64,000 nucleotides of DNA from Ascidia mentula. Taxonomy: Eukaryota; Chordata; Ascidiacea; Phlebobranchia; Ascidiidae. The notes below the pieces were generated by a model. The model was given only the letters and a program-made list of their open reading frames with translations. It was not told the DNA's origin and did not search any database. The DNA lies in contig OX387202.1 in the NCBI GenBank assembly GCA_947561715.1, forward strand, positions 7,019,001 to 7,083,000, read 5' to 3'. This document shows positions 32,850 to 44,766 of the stretch, piece by piece. The first letter of the stretch is position 1. Every line of letters begins with the position of its first letter. Position numbers and translations under genes: made by a program.

Positions 32850-35190
32850 GAAGGCATAACATCAAAGTATATTGATAATTGAATAGACAAGCCTTCTACC
32901 ATTGCATATAAACCTTTTCCACAACATAACAGAGACAATGTAGAAAAAAAACAAGGAAAAAAATCAGTTTTATGAAATTGAAGCTACCCTAATTACTGGG
33001 TGACGCCCACAGCCACACCCACAACTGTTGGATACTTGAACAAATTGCATGAATATGGTTCCATATATGATGCTTTGATAGCAAATTATACATCAGGGAT
33101 GTTACATAGGTGATTGCCAGATTGGAAAGTTTGCAAACTGCGCGGAGGATTTTTTTCTGTCGGTGGTGATTGCGCGGATTGTGCGCGGAATAGCGATTTT
33201 TTTGCGCGGATTGTAGTAGATTTTTTTGTTGTTTAGTGCACTGTGCCTTTAGTAACAAGCCTATTTTCCCTTTGACAAAAAACACTGGAATAATGTATTT
33301 TTAAGAACCGATTCATAATACTTTAATGTTATTAGCGTTTACTTAAATAAAATTGCACTTTTAACAGATGATTATATCCGCTTTTGAAGCGGCTGTCAGG
33401 TACAATGAATTGGCGTAGTTGCCACGGGTGGCGAAAGCTAGTCTGGAGGGTTGCGAGTTGGAATCCCGTGGTTACAACTTTTTTCTCCAGGAACTTATTA
33501 ATGGTGTTCTTCTTTCTGGCACGGAGCTACAACGCATTTAACCTAACAAAACCATTTGCCACAAACAACTGTGAAGCAAAAACAAGTGTTTCAAAACGTT
33601 TTAACTTTATTTACGCCTGATTTGTAACTTGCCAGTTGCCATCACGAAAATTTATGCAAGAAAGGGAAACTTTGGTTCCTAATTTTTTTGTCGTGTAACC
33701 ACTTTAGAAGCAGCGCCATGCCTATGTTTACTCCGACGACCTTTCGATACAGGGATGAGTGCCATCCCATGTTTCTTGCTGCCTTTAACATAAAGTTTGG
33801 CCATCTCGTATAACGCCTCGTCACACTGGATTGCATGGGGCATAGAACAATCAACGATTGTTCCGTTTTTGAGAACTTCAAAACTTTTTTCCATTACTCG
33901 TAGATTGACTCGACAACTGCTTCAGTGCCTGTTTTTGCATACATAATATGAAAAACCAAGCAAAATTCCTGACCAATTTTCGCGTATAGCTCGGGGTCGA
34001 TGTACCTATATGGCGCGGATAAACTTTCTTTCGTTAAATAAGGCAGCATTAAACGATCTTCCATCATCGAAAGAAACTTTGGTGAACGTTTTAGAAAAGA
34101 AGGAAAACTCAAGAAACCGAGTTGTAGAAACATCAATTTTAGAAAATGGCTCTTAGCTTGGGTCGCAATCTTCCGTCTTAATGTGATCAAACATTACGGC
34201 AAAGTGAGTTTGAAACATAGGCTAATCCCCAAACTACATTAAGTAAGGTTGACTGTAACCTCCTATATATGCGCACAGAAAACTCGGCCCAAGAATTCAA
34301 AAACGCATGTTTTTCCAAAAAAAGATCAAATGGATTTCCAAATTTGACGAATATGCGTAATTTCGCCATTATAAAATACAGATGGCAAATACTGCATTCA
34401 CCCCGTTCGACCTTGTCCTTTTTTCGTTGTTCGTGATTTTCGAGAGAAGGAGAGAAAAAAATCAACGCTCAGGTCAGTGAAGCATATCCAAAGAGCCTTC
34501 AAACCGAACATTGGCACAGAACAGTTGGGGTCTTGGGGAAAAGTCATCAGTGTTGCAAGCGATTTGTGCGCGGATTAATAATTTTTGCGCGGATTGCTAG
34601 TAAAATAACGAAAATTGCGCGGATTTTCGACCGATTTTAAAAATTCTGCGCGGAGGATAAATCCTCCGCGCACGACATATTTTCCAATCTGGGGTGATTG
34701 TGACATGACCAAATCATCATCATTGAACTTTTTGTGGTTCTGTGTTGGATATACCCTTCCGAAAACAATTGGCGATTGTTATGCAAAGAAAAGAATATCA
34801 ATAATTGAATATACAAGCCAACTACCAGTGTATAAGCCTTAGCCACAGCATGACAGAGACACTCTAGAAAAAAGACAAGGAAAAAATCAGCTGTATGAAA
34901 TTGAAGCGACCGTATTCACTGAGTCATGCCTTCAACGACACTCACAACCCTTTGATTCTTGAACAAATTGCATGAATATGGTTCAATATATGATGCTTTG
35001 ATAGCAAATTATGCATCAGGGATGTTACAGAGGTGTCTGTGACATGACTAAATCATCATCATTGAACTTTTCGTGGATATGTTTTAGATATACCCTTCCG
35101 AAAACCATTGGCGATTGTTATGCTGAGAAAAGAATTACTCAATTGTCTATTGTCCGGAAAGCAAAACCAGTGTTATGGAACCAGAATAAA
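32850..35190. repeat. About 340-bp tandem repeat split by an hAT element
   Basis: Three partial or full units: about 32850-33116, 34693-35037 and 35038 to about 35190. Shared stretches include gaacaaattgcatgaatatg, gatgctttgatagcaaatta and gtgacatgac(c/t)aaatcatc. The first two units are separated by the hAT insertion at 33117-34692. The units show no conserved reading frame. Confidence 0.8.
33117..34692 (-). mobile_element. 1.58-kb hAT-type element with perfect 8-bp TSD
   Basis: Ends ccagattggaaa and tttccaatctgg. The 8-bp duplication ggtgattg is perfect (33109-33116 and 34693-34700). Subterminal regions are rich in gcgcggatt blocks, and the right one forms a gcgcggagga/tcctccgcgc hairpin near 34655. 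Minus-strand frames (34190-33894, 33894-33679 and others) carry remnants such as KNGTIVDCSMPHAIQCDEAL that may derive from a transposase, but no catalytic motif can be recognised and frames are broken. Confidence 0.9.
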
Positions 35191-36488
35191 AACCTGTAAC
35201 TATAAGTAATGAAGGTGTTCTATTTTTTTTTGTAAATTGGTGTTTTTTTTGCTTCGGCGAAAAAAAAAAAATTTTTTTGTTTATTTATTATAATTTTTTT
35301 CTTTATTTTTTTTTTTATACTGCACCCTCATAATGTTTATTTCATGTTATGTACATTTCTTCCTGCTATTTTGTTGTTTTGTACGCAAAAAATACAGCAA
35401 TACCACCAGTCAAAATTTGCATGCGCACATCTCGCCATTGTGACGTCATAGAGAGAAACGGAAACCGCCGATCGAAAGCTGAGACCCTCGCGCACAATTC
35501 GTCTGTAGAACGTTTCGCGCTACTCCCAACGGGTAGTTGGCCATTTAATTGGACATGCAATCAGACCACCTGCTGTGCTGGTTTGTTCATAATGATAATC
35601 ATCATCAAATGAATGACTAATTAGTTAAAAAATTTCAATACAAATGTATTTTTATTTTTTTTTTCAATAAACTTCACGCTTCAAGTTGTCTGTTGCTGAA
35701 AACCTTATGTCTCTAGGCCAATCACAACGGAATTGATAATTTATCAAAAAAAGCACCGTGGCGCTTAAAGGGTTAAGCTAGTTTCAAATGACCTGTGTTA
35801 TCACCGTCACAATCAGGACAAACACAAGAATCTCGTGGATTGTTACGCAACAAAATGACACAAAACGAAACTTGCGTTGTTTGCGTTATGTTTAGGGCAA
35901 TACGACTGACGAAATGTTTTTTGCGTGTTTCCAAAACCTGGAAAAGTCACCCTCATATTTTACAAAACGTTAAAAAATCGACGCCTATGCCCACAGGCAT
36001 AGGTTTGAACGCATGACAAAGTGGAAAACAAAGGTTATGAAATAACGTAGACAACAAAAGCGAAACCGACGCATTTCCTGCTCCTTAAGAAATGCCACCA
36101 TAACTTCCTTGTGTTGTTGGCTGCACTCCAAAAAGTTTCGTGTTAGATCATCTTGCGCACACGTAGAGGTGGTTGTTTGTTTTTATTTTCTGGTCGATCA
36201 ACATTTTCATCGAAAATGAATCGCGAAAGTTATGAAATGACGGCTCGCTCTGTTCCCCAGGAAAACAGTAAGTCGTACAAACCGATTTTATTATCTTTGT
36301 GTGGAGAAACTAAGATATTGTTGTCTGACGCGGTTTCCCAACCGGTGTGAATAAAGCAGAAAAGTCAAAACTATTTTTTAACAACTTTTGACGTCACAAT
36401 TGACGCTTTGTACCAAAATGACATTTATTTGACAACGTGTATTATGACGTCATAACCTTTACATAATGAAACGCCAGTAAAAATGGAC
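35191..36488. other. AT-rich spacer with homopolymer tracts
   Basis: Contains a T/A homopolymer-rich stretch (35220-35320) and a segment around 36400-36470 (caaaatgacattta, ttatgacgtcataac) that has a diverged relative at about 59655-59715, so it is a dispersed repeat. No gene supported. Confidence 0.5.
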
Positions 36489-36725
36489 TTTTTGTTTCAA
36501 CGAAATATAATTCACGCATGAATAAACACCACTACAAGGGATTCAACAAAAACAAAACGCAACTACATACCCAAATTAGAACACATTGACTATCGAAAAA
36601 CATCAAATGTAACTTTAACATACCTATGCTATCGAATCTGACAATATTCGTTCACATAAGATATACTTTAAGGTCACAAAACTTGTAAATTTGATGCAGT
36701 CATGTATCAGGCAGATAGTGGTGTA

Positions 36726-39700
36726 GTCGCTTGATATAGGCGAACATTTGAAACCTTTCCGGGCCATAAGATTTTTTTAAATTTTGCACAGGGCTTGCCT
36801 GAGGCCTGCTGATGAACGTGGTATAAGTTAAAATACCAACTCATTTCAAATTTCCCAGCGAAATGAACTTAACTGCAGGTCACCGACTGTGACGGCATAG
36901 AGCCCATTGCCCGCGTACAGCTTGGCGACAAGGTCTCTTGTATAGGCGAACATTTGAAACCTTTCCGGGACATAGGATTTTTTTAAATTTTGCACAGGGC
37001 TTGCCTGAGGCCTGCTGATGAACGTGGTATAAGTTAAAATACCAACTCATTTCAAATTTCCCAGCGAAATGAACTTAACTGCAGGTCACCGACTGTGACG
37101 GCATAGAACCCATTGCCCGCGTCCCAGTCAAACTTTATCCCAGTCGTATCACTGAATCATTAATGGAGACCACTGGCTATCTGTGATCTTTCCTAGTTTG
37201 TCACGGAAAGGCGTTATCACTGATTGTCGGCAATAAAGATCGGAAGTTTATCATATCGTTGACACGCATATGACAAGTAAACTATTTTTTTGTGATTTAT
37301 TCCCAAATTATACCACAAGCCCTGTGGTAATCTGACGAAAATATGGAATAAATCTCGTAATATATGGTATTGACTGTTTGGCTGCGCAAATTTTATCTTT
37401 TTTCGGATTTGTTTCATTTGAGTAATCACGAATTTAGGCAATTCCCGACCATTTAATTCCATGTTCTTACTGATTTTATGGGTCTTAGGGTTTGGACAAT
37501 ATAATGATTTAGGTCTTTCGGTTTGAGTACTGCAATCAAGGCATTGTAAAATAATAGAATATATACAATTCATTGCATTACCAATTATGCATTACAAGCC
37601 ATGGTGTCTCCATATTCAGCGCAAAGTTTCCATCGCCCAGACATTAACGGCCGAATTTAGATGCCCTCCCCCAACAAATGCGCAACAATTCCTTTGTTCG
37701 CTTACGATATAACCGTCAGCGAATCACCACATTCCCTCAAGCTAACTCCCAATCTGTGCCGCAGCCGGTGGTGTGTGACGTCACCCCCTTTTTCAAAATT
37801 CAATTTGAAAAAAATCGCGCCAAATATGTGCGCCACAAAGTTATAGAAAGTTGGGACAAAAAGGATGCTCTAACTTTTTAAGTGTTGCTTGTTAACAGTG
37901 AAATAAGCCACGCTTACTGAAATACGTATTTGTATCAAATTAATAAAAGCTTCGGCTCAGGTGCTTAAGGCCAAGCAAGTAATTAGTGCAAAAAGGTGAG
38001 TTTGTATCCTGTTAGTTTTGTTGTCGCCAAAAGGAAGGATGTTAGGTGAGGTACTTGCTGAGTTAATGTTCGATGCTACCATGCGTGGCGTCGGGCTAAA
38101 TGTTTACTAGGCTACCGGTATACAAATATAATTGTTTTCGCAGGATTAGCTACTTTTAATTTTTCAAGTGTTTAGCAAAATGCCTCGCACTAAAAGCAAT
38201 ATGAGTTTCTACAAACCTTGTGACAAATTATCAAGAAAACAAGTGGGCAAGAAGAAAAAATCAACAAAAGAAGAATGCCTATTCACGGAGGGGACTTGAG
38301 TTGGTAATCAGCGCCATCACAGCAAAAAAGCATTTCAAGACACAAAGCTGTTCTTCAAACTGTTAGGTAAGGATTTGGAAATCTTTTACATTATTGTTAC
38401 TGAACATAACCACGGGTAAAGTGGAGCGTTATTCCACTGGGACTCCCTTATACGCACGGCTTTGTTATGCCATTGTTCATCGTTTCACACCCCATTAAGC
38501 ACCAACATTCACTGGTCGTGATGGCGGTCACATCACACAACCAGAACTAATTGATTTATACTTTTGATTTTTTTGCAGATTCTCTACAATTTATGGGATG
38601 AAAGGATTAAAAAATTCCAATATTAACAAAGAAATCGTGGTAGTGCTTTCCAACACCTAAGACTGGGACGGAGGGAAAAAACGTTGAAGGCTATGCGCCA
38701 GTTCAAGCGGTAGTTTTATGGAACCTCTTGACGAGGTCGACCGCGACTGACGCCAAAAACACGCTCTGTCCGGTTTAATGCAGTCGGTCAATGTCGTTGT
38801 GAGCTCACATGTTCGTTTTGGTTCTCAATAAAGTTATGAAAAGATATATTGTGTGAGCATGTCGTTTTTTCAAGCAAATGCAGCAGAATTAGGTTATACC
38901 CGACATTAGCGTGATTATCCATGAGCAGTATCTGATATATCCCATATTCTCACTCATGACGGTCAAGTATATTCATTCATGATCAGGTGTTACCTTTCAT
39001 GTATTAACATGGGGATATATCCCAGAATTATTGCCGAATTTGGGGGTGCAAATCTATAATGATAATTAATGATGGCTTGATAAAACATGAGTGATACCGG
39101 GATAATTTTCTGACTGGGGTACAGCTTGGCGACAGGGTCTCTTGTATAGGCGAACATTTGAAACCTTTCCGGGACATAGGATTTTTTTTAAATTTTGCAC
39201 AGGGATGGCCTGGAGCCTGCTGATGAACGTGGTATAAGTTAAAATACCAACTCATTTCAAATTTCCCAGCGAAATGGATTTAAGCGCAGGTCAACGACTG
39301 TGACGAAATAGAGGTCGTTGCCCGATTATACCTTGGCGACAAGGTCTCTTGTATAGGCGAACATTTGAAACCTTTCCGGGACATAGGATTTTTTTAAATT
39401 TTGCACAGGGCTTGCCTGAGGCCTGCTGATGAACGTGGTATAAGTTAAAATACCAACTCATTTCAAATTTCCCAGCGAAATGAACTTAACTGCAGGTCAC
39501 CGCCTGTGACGGCATAGAGCCCATTGGCCACGTACAGCTTGGCGACAAGGTCTCTTGTATAGGCGAACATTTGAAACCTTTCCGGGACATAGGATTTTTT
39601 TAAATTTTGCACAGGGATGGCCTGGAGCCTGCTGATGAACGTGGTATAAGTTAAAATACCAACTCATTTCAAATTTCCCAGCGAAATGGATTCAAGCGCA

Positions 39701-40978
39701 GGTCAACGACTGTGACGAAATAGAGGTCGTTGCCCGATTATACCTTGGCGACAAGGTCTCTTGTATAGGCGAACATTTGAAACCTTTCCGGGACATAGGA
39801 TTTTTTTCAAATTTTGCACAGGGCTTGCCTGAGGCCTGCTGATGAACGTGGTATAAGGTAAAATACCAACTCATTTCAAATTTCCCAGCAAAATGAACTT
39901 AACTGCAGGTCACCGACTGTGACGGCATAGAGCCCATTGCCCGCTTATACCTTGGCGACAAGGTCTCTTGTATAGGCGAACATTTGAAACTTTTCCGGGA
40001 CATAGGATTTTTTCAAGTTTTGCACAGGGCTTGCCTGGAGCCTGCTGATGAACGTGGTATAAGTTAAAATACCAACTCATTTCAAATTTCCCAGCGAAAT
40101 GGATTTAACCGCAGGTCACCGACTGTGACGAAATAGAGGTCATTCCCCGCTTATACCTTGGCGACAAGGTCTCTTGTATAGGCGAACATTTGAAACCTTT
40201 CCGGGACATAGGATTTTTTTAAATTTTGCACAGGGATGGCCTGGAGCCTGCTGATGAACGTGGTATAAGTTAAAATACCAACTCATTTCAAATTTCCCAG
40301 CGAAATGAACTTAACTGCAGGCCACCGACTGTGACGGCATAGAGCCCATTGGCCACGTACAGTTTGGCGACAGGGTCTCTTGTATAGGCGAACATTTGAA
40401 ACCTTTCCGGGCCATAGGATTTTTTTAAATTTTGCACAGGGATGGCCTGGAGCCTGCTGATGAACGTGGTATAAGTTAAAATACCAACTCATTTCAAATT
40501 TCCCAGCGAAATGAACTTAACTGCAGGTCACCGCCTGTGACGGCATAGAGCCCATTGGCCACGTACAGCTTGGCGACAAGGTCTCTTGTTTAGGCGAACA
40601 TTTGAAACCTTTCCGGGACATAGGATTTTTTTAAATTATGCACAGGGCTTGCCTGGAGCATGCAGGTGGACTTGGTATTAGTTGAAATACCCACCGGTTC
40701 CATAATTCCCAGCGAAACGGCCTCAACCCCAGGTCGTTGTGTGTAACGGCATAGAGGCTGTTTGTGAGCGTAATGGCGGCGGAGATATCTGGACATATAG
40801 GCGAAAATTCAATCACTTTCCGGGCGATAGAATTTCGTTAATTTTGCACAGGGCTTGCCTAGAGGTTGCAGGTGAACGTGATACAAGTGAAAATTCCAAC
40901 GGGCTTCAAAATTTCCCAGCGAAATGGACTTAACCGCAGGTTATGGTGGGTGACTGCATAGAGGCGGTTGGATGTGAG
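36726..40978 (+). repeat. 206-bp satellite array, left arm, about 11 units
   Basis: ggtctcttgtataggcgaac marks unit starts near 36932, 39136, 39343, 39549, 39755, 39962, 40168, 40374 and 40580 (spacing 206-207), with a terminal partial unit before and a diverged unit (about 40787-40978) after. Two sub-variants alternate (gacttaactgcagg and gatttaagcgcagg types). The array is interrupted by a nested element at 37123-39118; removing it restores a unit of 208 bp. Confidence 0.93.
37123..39118. mobile_element. Nested 2.0-kb element inside the satellite array
   Basis: Inverted ends cccagtcaaactttatccca and the inverse of cccagtcagaaaattatccc, extending about 30 bp inward. It is flanked by gt on both sides (possible 2-bp duplication), and the surrounding 206-bp unit is cleanly split. 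A minus-strand frame (37217-37573) and a short basic plus-strand frame at 38180 (MPRTKSNMSFYKP) are inside. Neither matches a family I recognise, and there is no visible transposase motif. Confidence 0.75.
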
Positions 40979-41449
40979 ATGTAATGAATTAGCCTATTTT
41001 GTATCAGTATGCCGGTATTGGTATAAAGCCGGTACACCACGTCAAAGTTCCGGCAATCGTAGTGGTTTTATTTTGCAGATAAAACTACATTTGGATGCAA
41101 TCACATCCAAATGAAGAAAAGAACTGATCTGAAATGTAAACATATTGTGTTATTCTGAATGTATAACAAAAACATAAGTGATAAGTTAGTTCACATGCAT
41201 GGTTGTGTTCCTATACACTGGTTTAGAACCATTTTGTAGTCAGCCACCCACTTCCGAAAAACTTTTGTTAATCTAAAATGTATACCAAATGAACGGGAAA
41301 ACAACAAGTATACATAAGAAGGCTGGCAAATTTAACTGCGTCCTTTTAAACACAAATCGATGGTTTGAAACCGACCCTTCAACACGTTTCCTCGCATGTA
41401 CTGCTACTCGTACTCATTAAATAGCAAAGTACCAAACGTTGTTTAGGAA

Positions 41450-42689
41450 AAGTTCACATTCAGTATTTTGTCAATCAACATTTCACTCAACATGCTTCCT
41501 TCCACAATCGAACCTGGTTTCAAATCTCAGCCGCAAAATGATTCACGGAAAACCTGACTACCAACAAGTCGTTGACGCAGGAGACGTCGACAAAACGAAT
41601 ATTCAACGAATCGCATTATATTGTTCATTTCATCCTGGGAAATTGTAAGGGGGGGAATTCAGTAAAAATTCAGTGGGGTCTTGCTTCTCATTTAAATTAT
41701 AATTAGGGTGACTACAAACGTCTTTAACCAATTGCAAGTATGATGAGAAATCAACGTTGTTCAGTGTAAGATGACAAACTAAGTGACCAATCCTACCTTC
41801 TATCGTTGTTTTACTGGGAAAAACTCAAGGGCGATCTAACAAACTTTGAAGAGCTTGTAACACAGAATTTAACCGGCAGTTATTGTATAAATTTGTAAGA
41901 CCGGCCAAAACTAGCTTGTTTTTAACAATCCAAGTATTTAATTTGTCACTGCAACTGATCGATTCCTGGACAAGCGCAAACACCATCCAAATACGATATC
42001 GTGCAACGTCGAACTCCATCTTATCAATCCCAATTACGTTGTTTACAATTTTTTCTATGGTGAAACATACACACAAACCGCAACTAGACAGATCGCTTTG
42101 ATGTACTAGTGAGTCGGATTTAAAAGAAACATCACGACCGGTTATTGAAACAAAAATCGAAATTAAAAATTTTCTTACTAAAGACCTGAGTTCCTTTCGC
42201 GAACTTCCAGTAGAATCATAAAGAACCATTTCGTTCTCAAAATTTTTAAACCACAAAATCACAAAATGCCCTTCAAAAAGAACTGGAATAAAAACATGCT
42301 CACACAAACGTTCGTTGTGAAACATACCATGAAGTGCTTTGCGAATATTTTTGAATTGTTTGCCCTGCAAAATTTCTCCCGCTGTAATAGTTGACACAAA
42401 CCCAAAGGCGCCGTAAATTACAATAACGGAGTGTTCTGGAAATATAACAATCTAGAACGTTGTCCGTTAACCAACTAATTGTTAAGTCGTTATGTGTTTT
42501 CGCCGGGTTTTGAGTTAAAGCACAATAAGTTTTCCCACGAGGTCTACTGCAAAGGGAACACAAATCTAACCAAGAAACTGACTGACGACAGGGCATGACG
42601 AGGGCGGTGTCAAAAATTGAAGTTGGGGTTAAAGGTATATGATTCCAAACGAAATCTGCAATTTTCTTACAGTCGTAAAAAATTTTCAT
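41450..42689 (-). pseudogene. Ulp1-like C48 protease joined to a USP-like domain (broken)
   Basis: Read leftwards. WLTDNVLDCYI (N-terminal Ulp1 motif) is followed, after a frameshift near 42440, by the catalytic set: GHFVILWF (His), MVLYDSTG (Asp), and HQSDLSSCG (Gln and Cys six residues apart, as in Ulp1). The same frame runs on into GLTNLYNNCRLNSVLQAL, the Cys box of C19 ubiquitin-specific proteases. After a stop and a frame change at about 41825 comes EKQDPTEFLL, like the USP QQD box. The protein would cleave SUMO/ubiquitin-type conjugates. The frameshifts and stop make the present copy non-functional unless unrecognised introns exist. It lies inside the 9.1-kb transposon, downstream of the transposase remnant. 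Confidence 0.75.
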
Positions 42690-42933
42690 TTTGTTTTGGA
42701 CAGTTTGTAAAAATTGTCATCGTCGGGGTGCATTTAAGTGTTGACATTGGTTGTGGAGAAAGTGATTTTTGGTTTTCGTATTTCAAACGTTTACATATGA
42801 TTTCCGAAGAGTAAAAACTAGTTTTGTTTCTTTTCCTCTTTTTAAACTTTGACTCCACAACCAATGTTCGTTTAGCGGTTTTAGTGTTGTTTGGGTTTGA
42901 AGGGGATTTGTTCGGTTTTCCACGAAAGCTCAT
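42667..42933 (-). pseudogene. Basic linker frame of the transposon
   Basis: An 88-codon frame rich in Lys/Arg/Ser (SKFKKRKRNKTSFYS), likely a nuclear-localisation or linker region between the transposase and Ulp1 remnants. It overlaps the ends of both neighbouring frames. No domain recognised. Confidence 0.35.
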
Positions 42934-43618
42934 TAACGAATCGGCAGAGTTTTTCTAAAACTTTAATGGCATCATAGTTTTTCAAAGCAAAATCGTCTAT
43001 TCGAGCTATTCGCTTTCCATCAATTATGTTTCGTTTTAAATCTCGAAAATTTTGCTCAATAATTCCTTGAGTTTTGTTGTTGTGAAGGATTGTTTGGTGG
43101 AGGCAACTCTTTATCACATTGCAATCTTTCGAGTACGTAATAAACATGTTGGCCTGTTCGTTGGTGGATTTACCGTCGTGGAATTGCCGTGACAAATCCC
43201 CAAGCATTATAAGTTATAACTTAGACGTTGAACATATTCTGCTTAAAACCACATCTATCAAACGTTCACATAATTTCGGATTGTAATAGACATTGGCGCC
43301 AATATGTGAGGAAGTTCCAGTGCCAGTGGAATCAAAATACGCAATATCAAACGCGCACACGCGATAAAATTTTTTTATCTGTGCGTCGGAATACATTACC
43401 ACCATAGGAAAATGCGCCGAAATACAACGAATAAATTTTTTATCCATTTTTAGTCGCTGCATATTTAAATTTACAAACCATAAATCGCTTATTCGTTTGC
43501 TGCCACTATGTTCGCATTTAATGTTGTTTAAAACTGATTGTGAAGGCAAATATGTGCAAGCCCCGAACCAACGTTCCTCTGGCAATAATTTGTCAAACAT
43601 ATCGCGATATTGTTTCAC
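42881..43618 (-). pseudogene. Probable DDE-type transposase remnant
   Basis: Two adjacent frames. The upstream one (43618-43214) contains AFDIAYFDSTGTGTS, like the first catalytic Asp strand of MULE/KDZ-type transposases with a D-S/A-T-G motif. The next (43207-42881) contains GIIEQNFRDLKRNI, which resembles the region of the catalytic Glu (E-x2-FR-x-LK). The stretch expected between them, with the second Asp, is too short, so an internal deletion is likely. Attribution is from motif shape only. Confidence 0.45.
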
Positions 43619-43837
43619 TGCAGTTTGATGCTTCTAAATTGTGTATACAGCTGTCAAGGGTGTAGTAAAAGCAGGTAAAAGTGCGACAGGTGAACTTGTT
43701 ACATGCGACTGAAAATCTAGTCCAGAAAACGATGATGGAAACATCTCTTCATCGGTGTCAATCACTCTTTGCTCTCTATTGTTTGTCACAGTTTTATCAC
43801 CACCAACAGCAAAATCATCGGATTTTAATGGCCTATG

Positions 43838-44065
43838 TTATACAAAACAAGATTTCGAGCACAAATCAAATCCAGGACAAACCAAATGCGACCGTTTCCA
43901 TTGATTTTCCGTTAAACCTACAGCGACGGCCGTTTCCTCAAATACACATCTGGGATGAAACCATTGCTGGAAAGATTCACATTCAACCATTAAAGCGCCA
44001 TCATAGGGCGCGTTACAAATACAAAATAAAGCCTCACCGAAAGGCGTTTTGGGCTGTGTGGACAA
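43838..44065 (-). pseudogene. PHD-finger-like module of the transposon
   Basis: A 75-codon frame with LFCICNAP, MVECESFQQWFHPRCV and LVCPGF, the order and spacing of a PHD finger (C-x-C ... C ... W-F-H-x2-C ... C). Two ligand positions are changed: F replaces a Cys after VECES, and F follows CPG. It is therefore degenerate. PHD fingers bind histone H3 tails; in a transposon this could guide integration (inference). Confidence 0.6.
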
Positions 44066-44136
44066 CTTCGGTGATGGTTCGCAACAATTACGTTGTTTGA
44101 AATACGACTGTGCCGTTTTGCGAAATGATTTATCTT

Positions 44137-44766
44137 CTAGCCAAACTTTTTCACTTTCATCCTGTTTTTTTCATTTACTGGAAGTTTGCAATGTTTCAAA
44201 ACTGCTTTTACGGCCTTATTTGGTAGTTTTAACTTGTGGGGGCATTCTTGTAGGCACTCCACTAAAGATGGTAATGTGGCGTAAAACAAATTTTGCTTTT
44301 GGTGACCTGGGCTATGTGGAGAAAGATCAAGACGTTGAATCAATGTGTTTTGTAATTTATGGACTTCACAAAAATTCAGCAACTTTTTAAATCGCCTGTT
44401 AACTTGCATTCCGGTCCAAAGATCTTTGGAACGAAGAAAGTTCAAACGACTTTTCGTGGTAAACTTTTTCAATCGATGTAAACGCAAGTACTTACAAATT
44501 GTGTCAATTTTTTCATTGCAAGTTTTACACCGTGAACCACCGGTGAGGACCAGGCGACAAGACAACTGCACCGGCGTTAATAAAAACAAACCGGGAATAC
44601 CACTATTTGGAATGATTTTCCGAGTTAATCGCTGGACTCCGGAAACAAAACCAAAGCTGCTTAAGGCGAAACAACAAATATACCCAAACCCAACCGAACA
44701 TGTTCGCTTATATACAAGTGACCTTGTCGCCAAGCTGTATGCTGGCAATGGGTTCTTTGCCGTCAC
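44137..44766 (-). CDS. Unrecognised 5' frame of the transposon
   Basis: A 209-codon open frame starting inside the satellite array, so its first ~20 residues are probably not real. The later part has CKTCNEKIDTICKYLRLHR and many Lys/Arg, suggesting a nucleic-acid-binding N-terminal region with Cys pairs. It lies upstream of the PHD-like frame on the same strand. I do not recognise the family. Confidence 0.4.
   Translation of the reverse strand: MTAKNPLPAYSLATRSLVYKRTCSVGFGYICCFALSSFGFVSGVQRLTRKIIPNSGIPGLFLLTPVQLSCRLVLTGGSRCKTCNEKIDTICKYLRLHRLKKFTTKSRLNFLRSKDLWTGMQVNRRFKKLLNFCEVHKLQNTLIQRLDLSPHSPGHQKQNLFYATLPSLVECLQECPHKLKLPNKAVKAVLKHCKLPVNEKNRMKVKKFG

Noticed and set aside
33400..33475. tRNA-like stretch ending gagttggaatcccgtgg
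   Set aside because: B-box-like element only; no complete acceptor stem or cloverleaf could be formed.
39424..39490. Hammerhead look-alike in the 206-bp repeat (ctgatgaacg ... gcgaaatg)
   Set aside because: CTGATGA and GAAA are about 50 nt apart and the sequences next to them do not pair as stem II; no stem I or III either.
39115..40978. Possible CRISPR-like array
   Set aside because: The repeats are about 206 bp and directly adjacent, without unique spacers; the organism is an animal and this is satellite DNA within a transposon.
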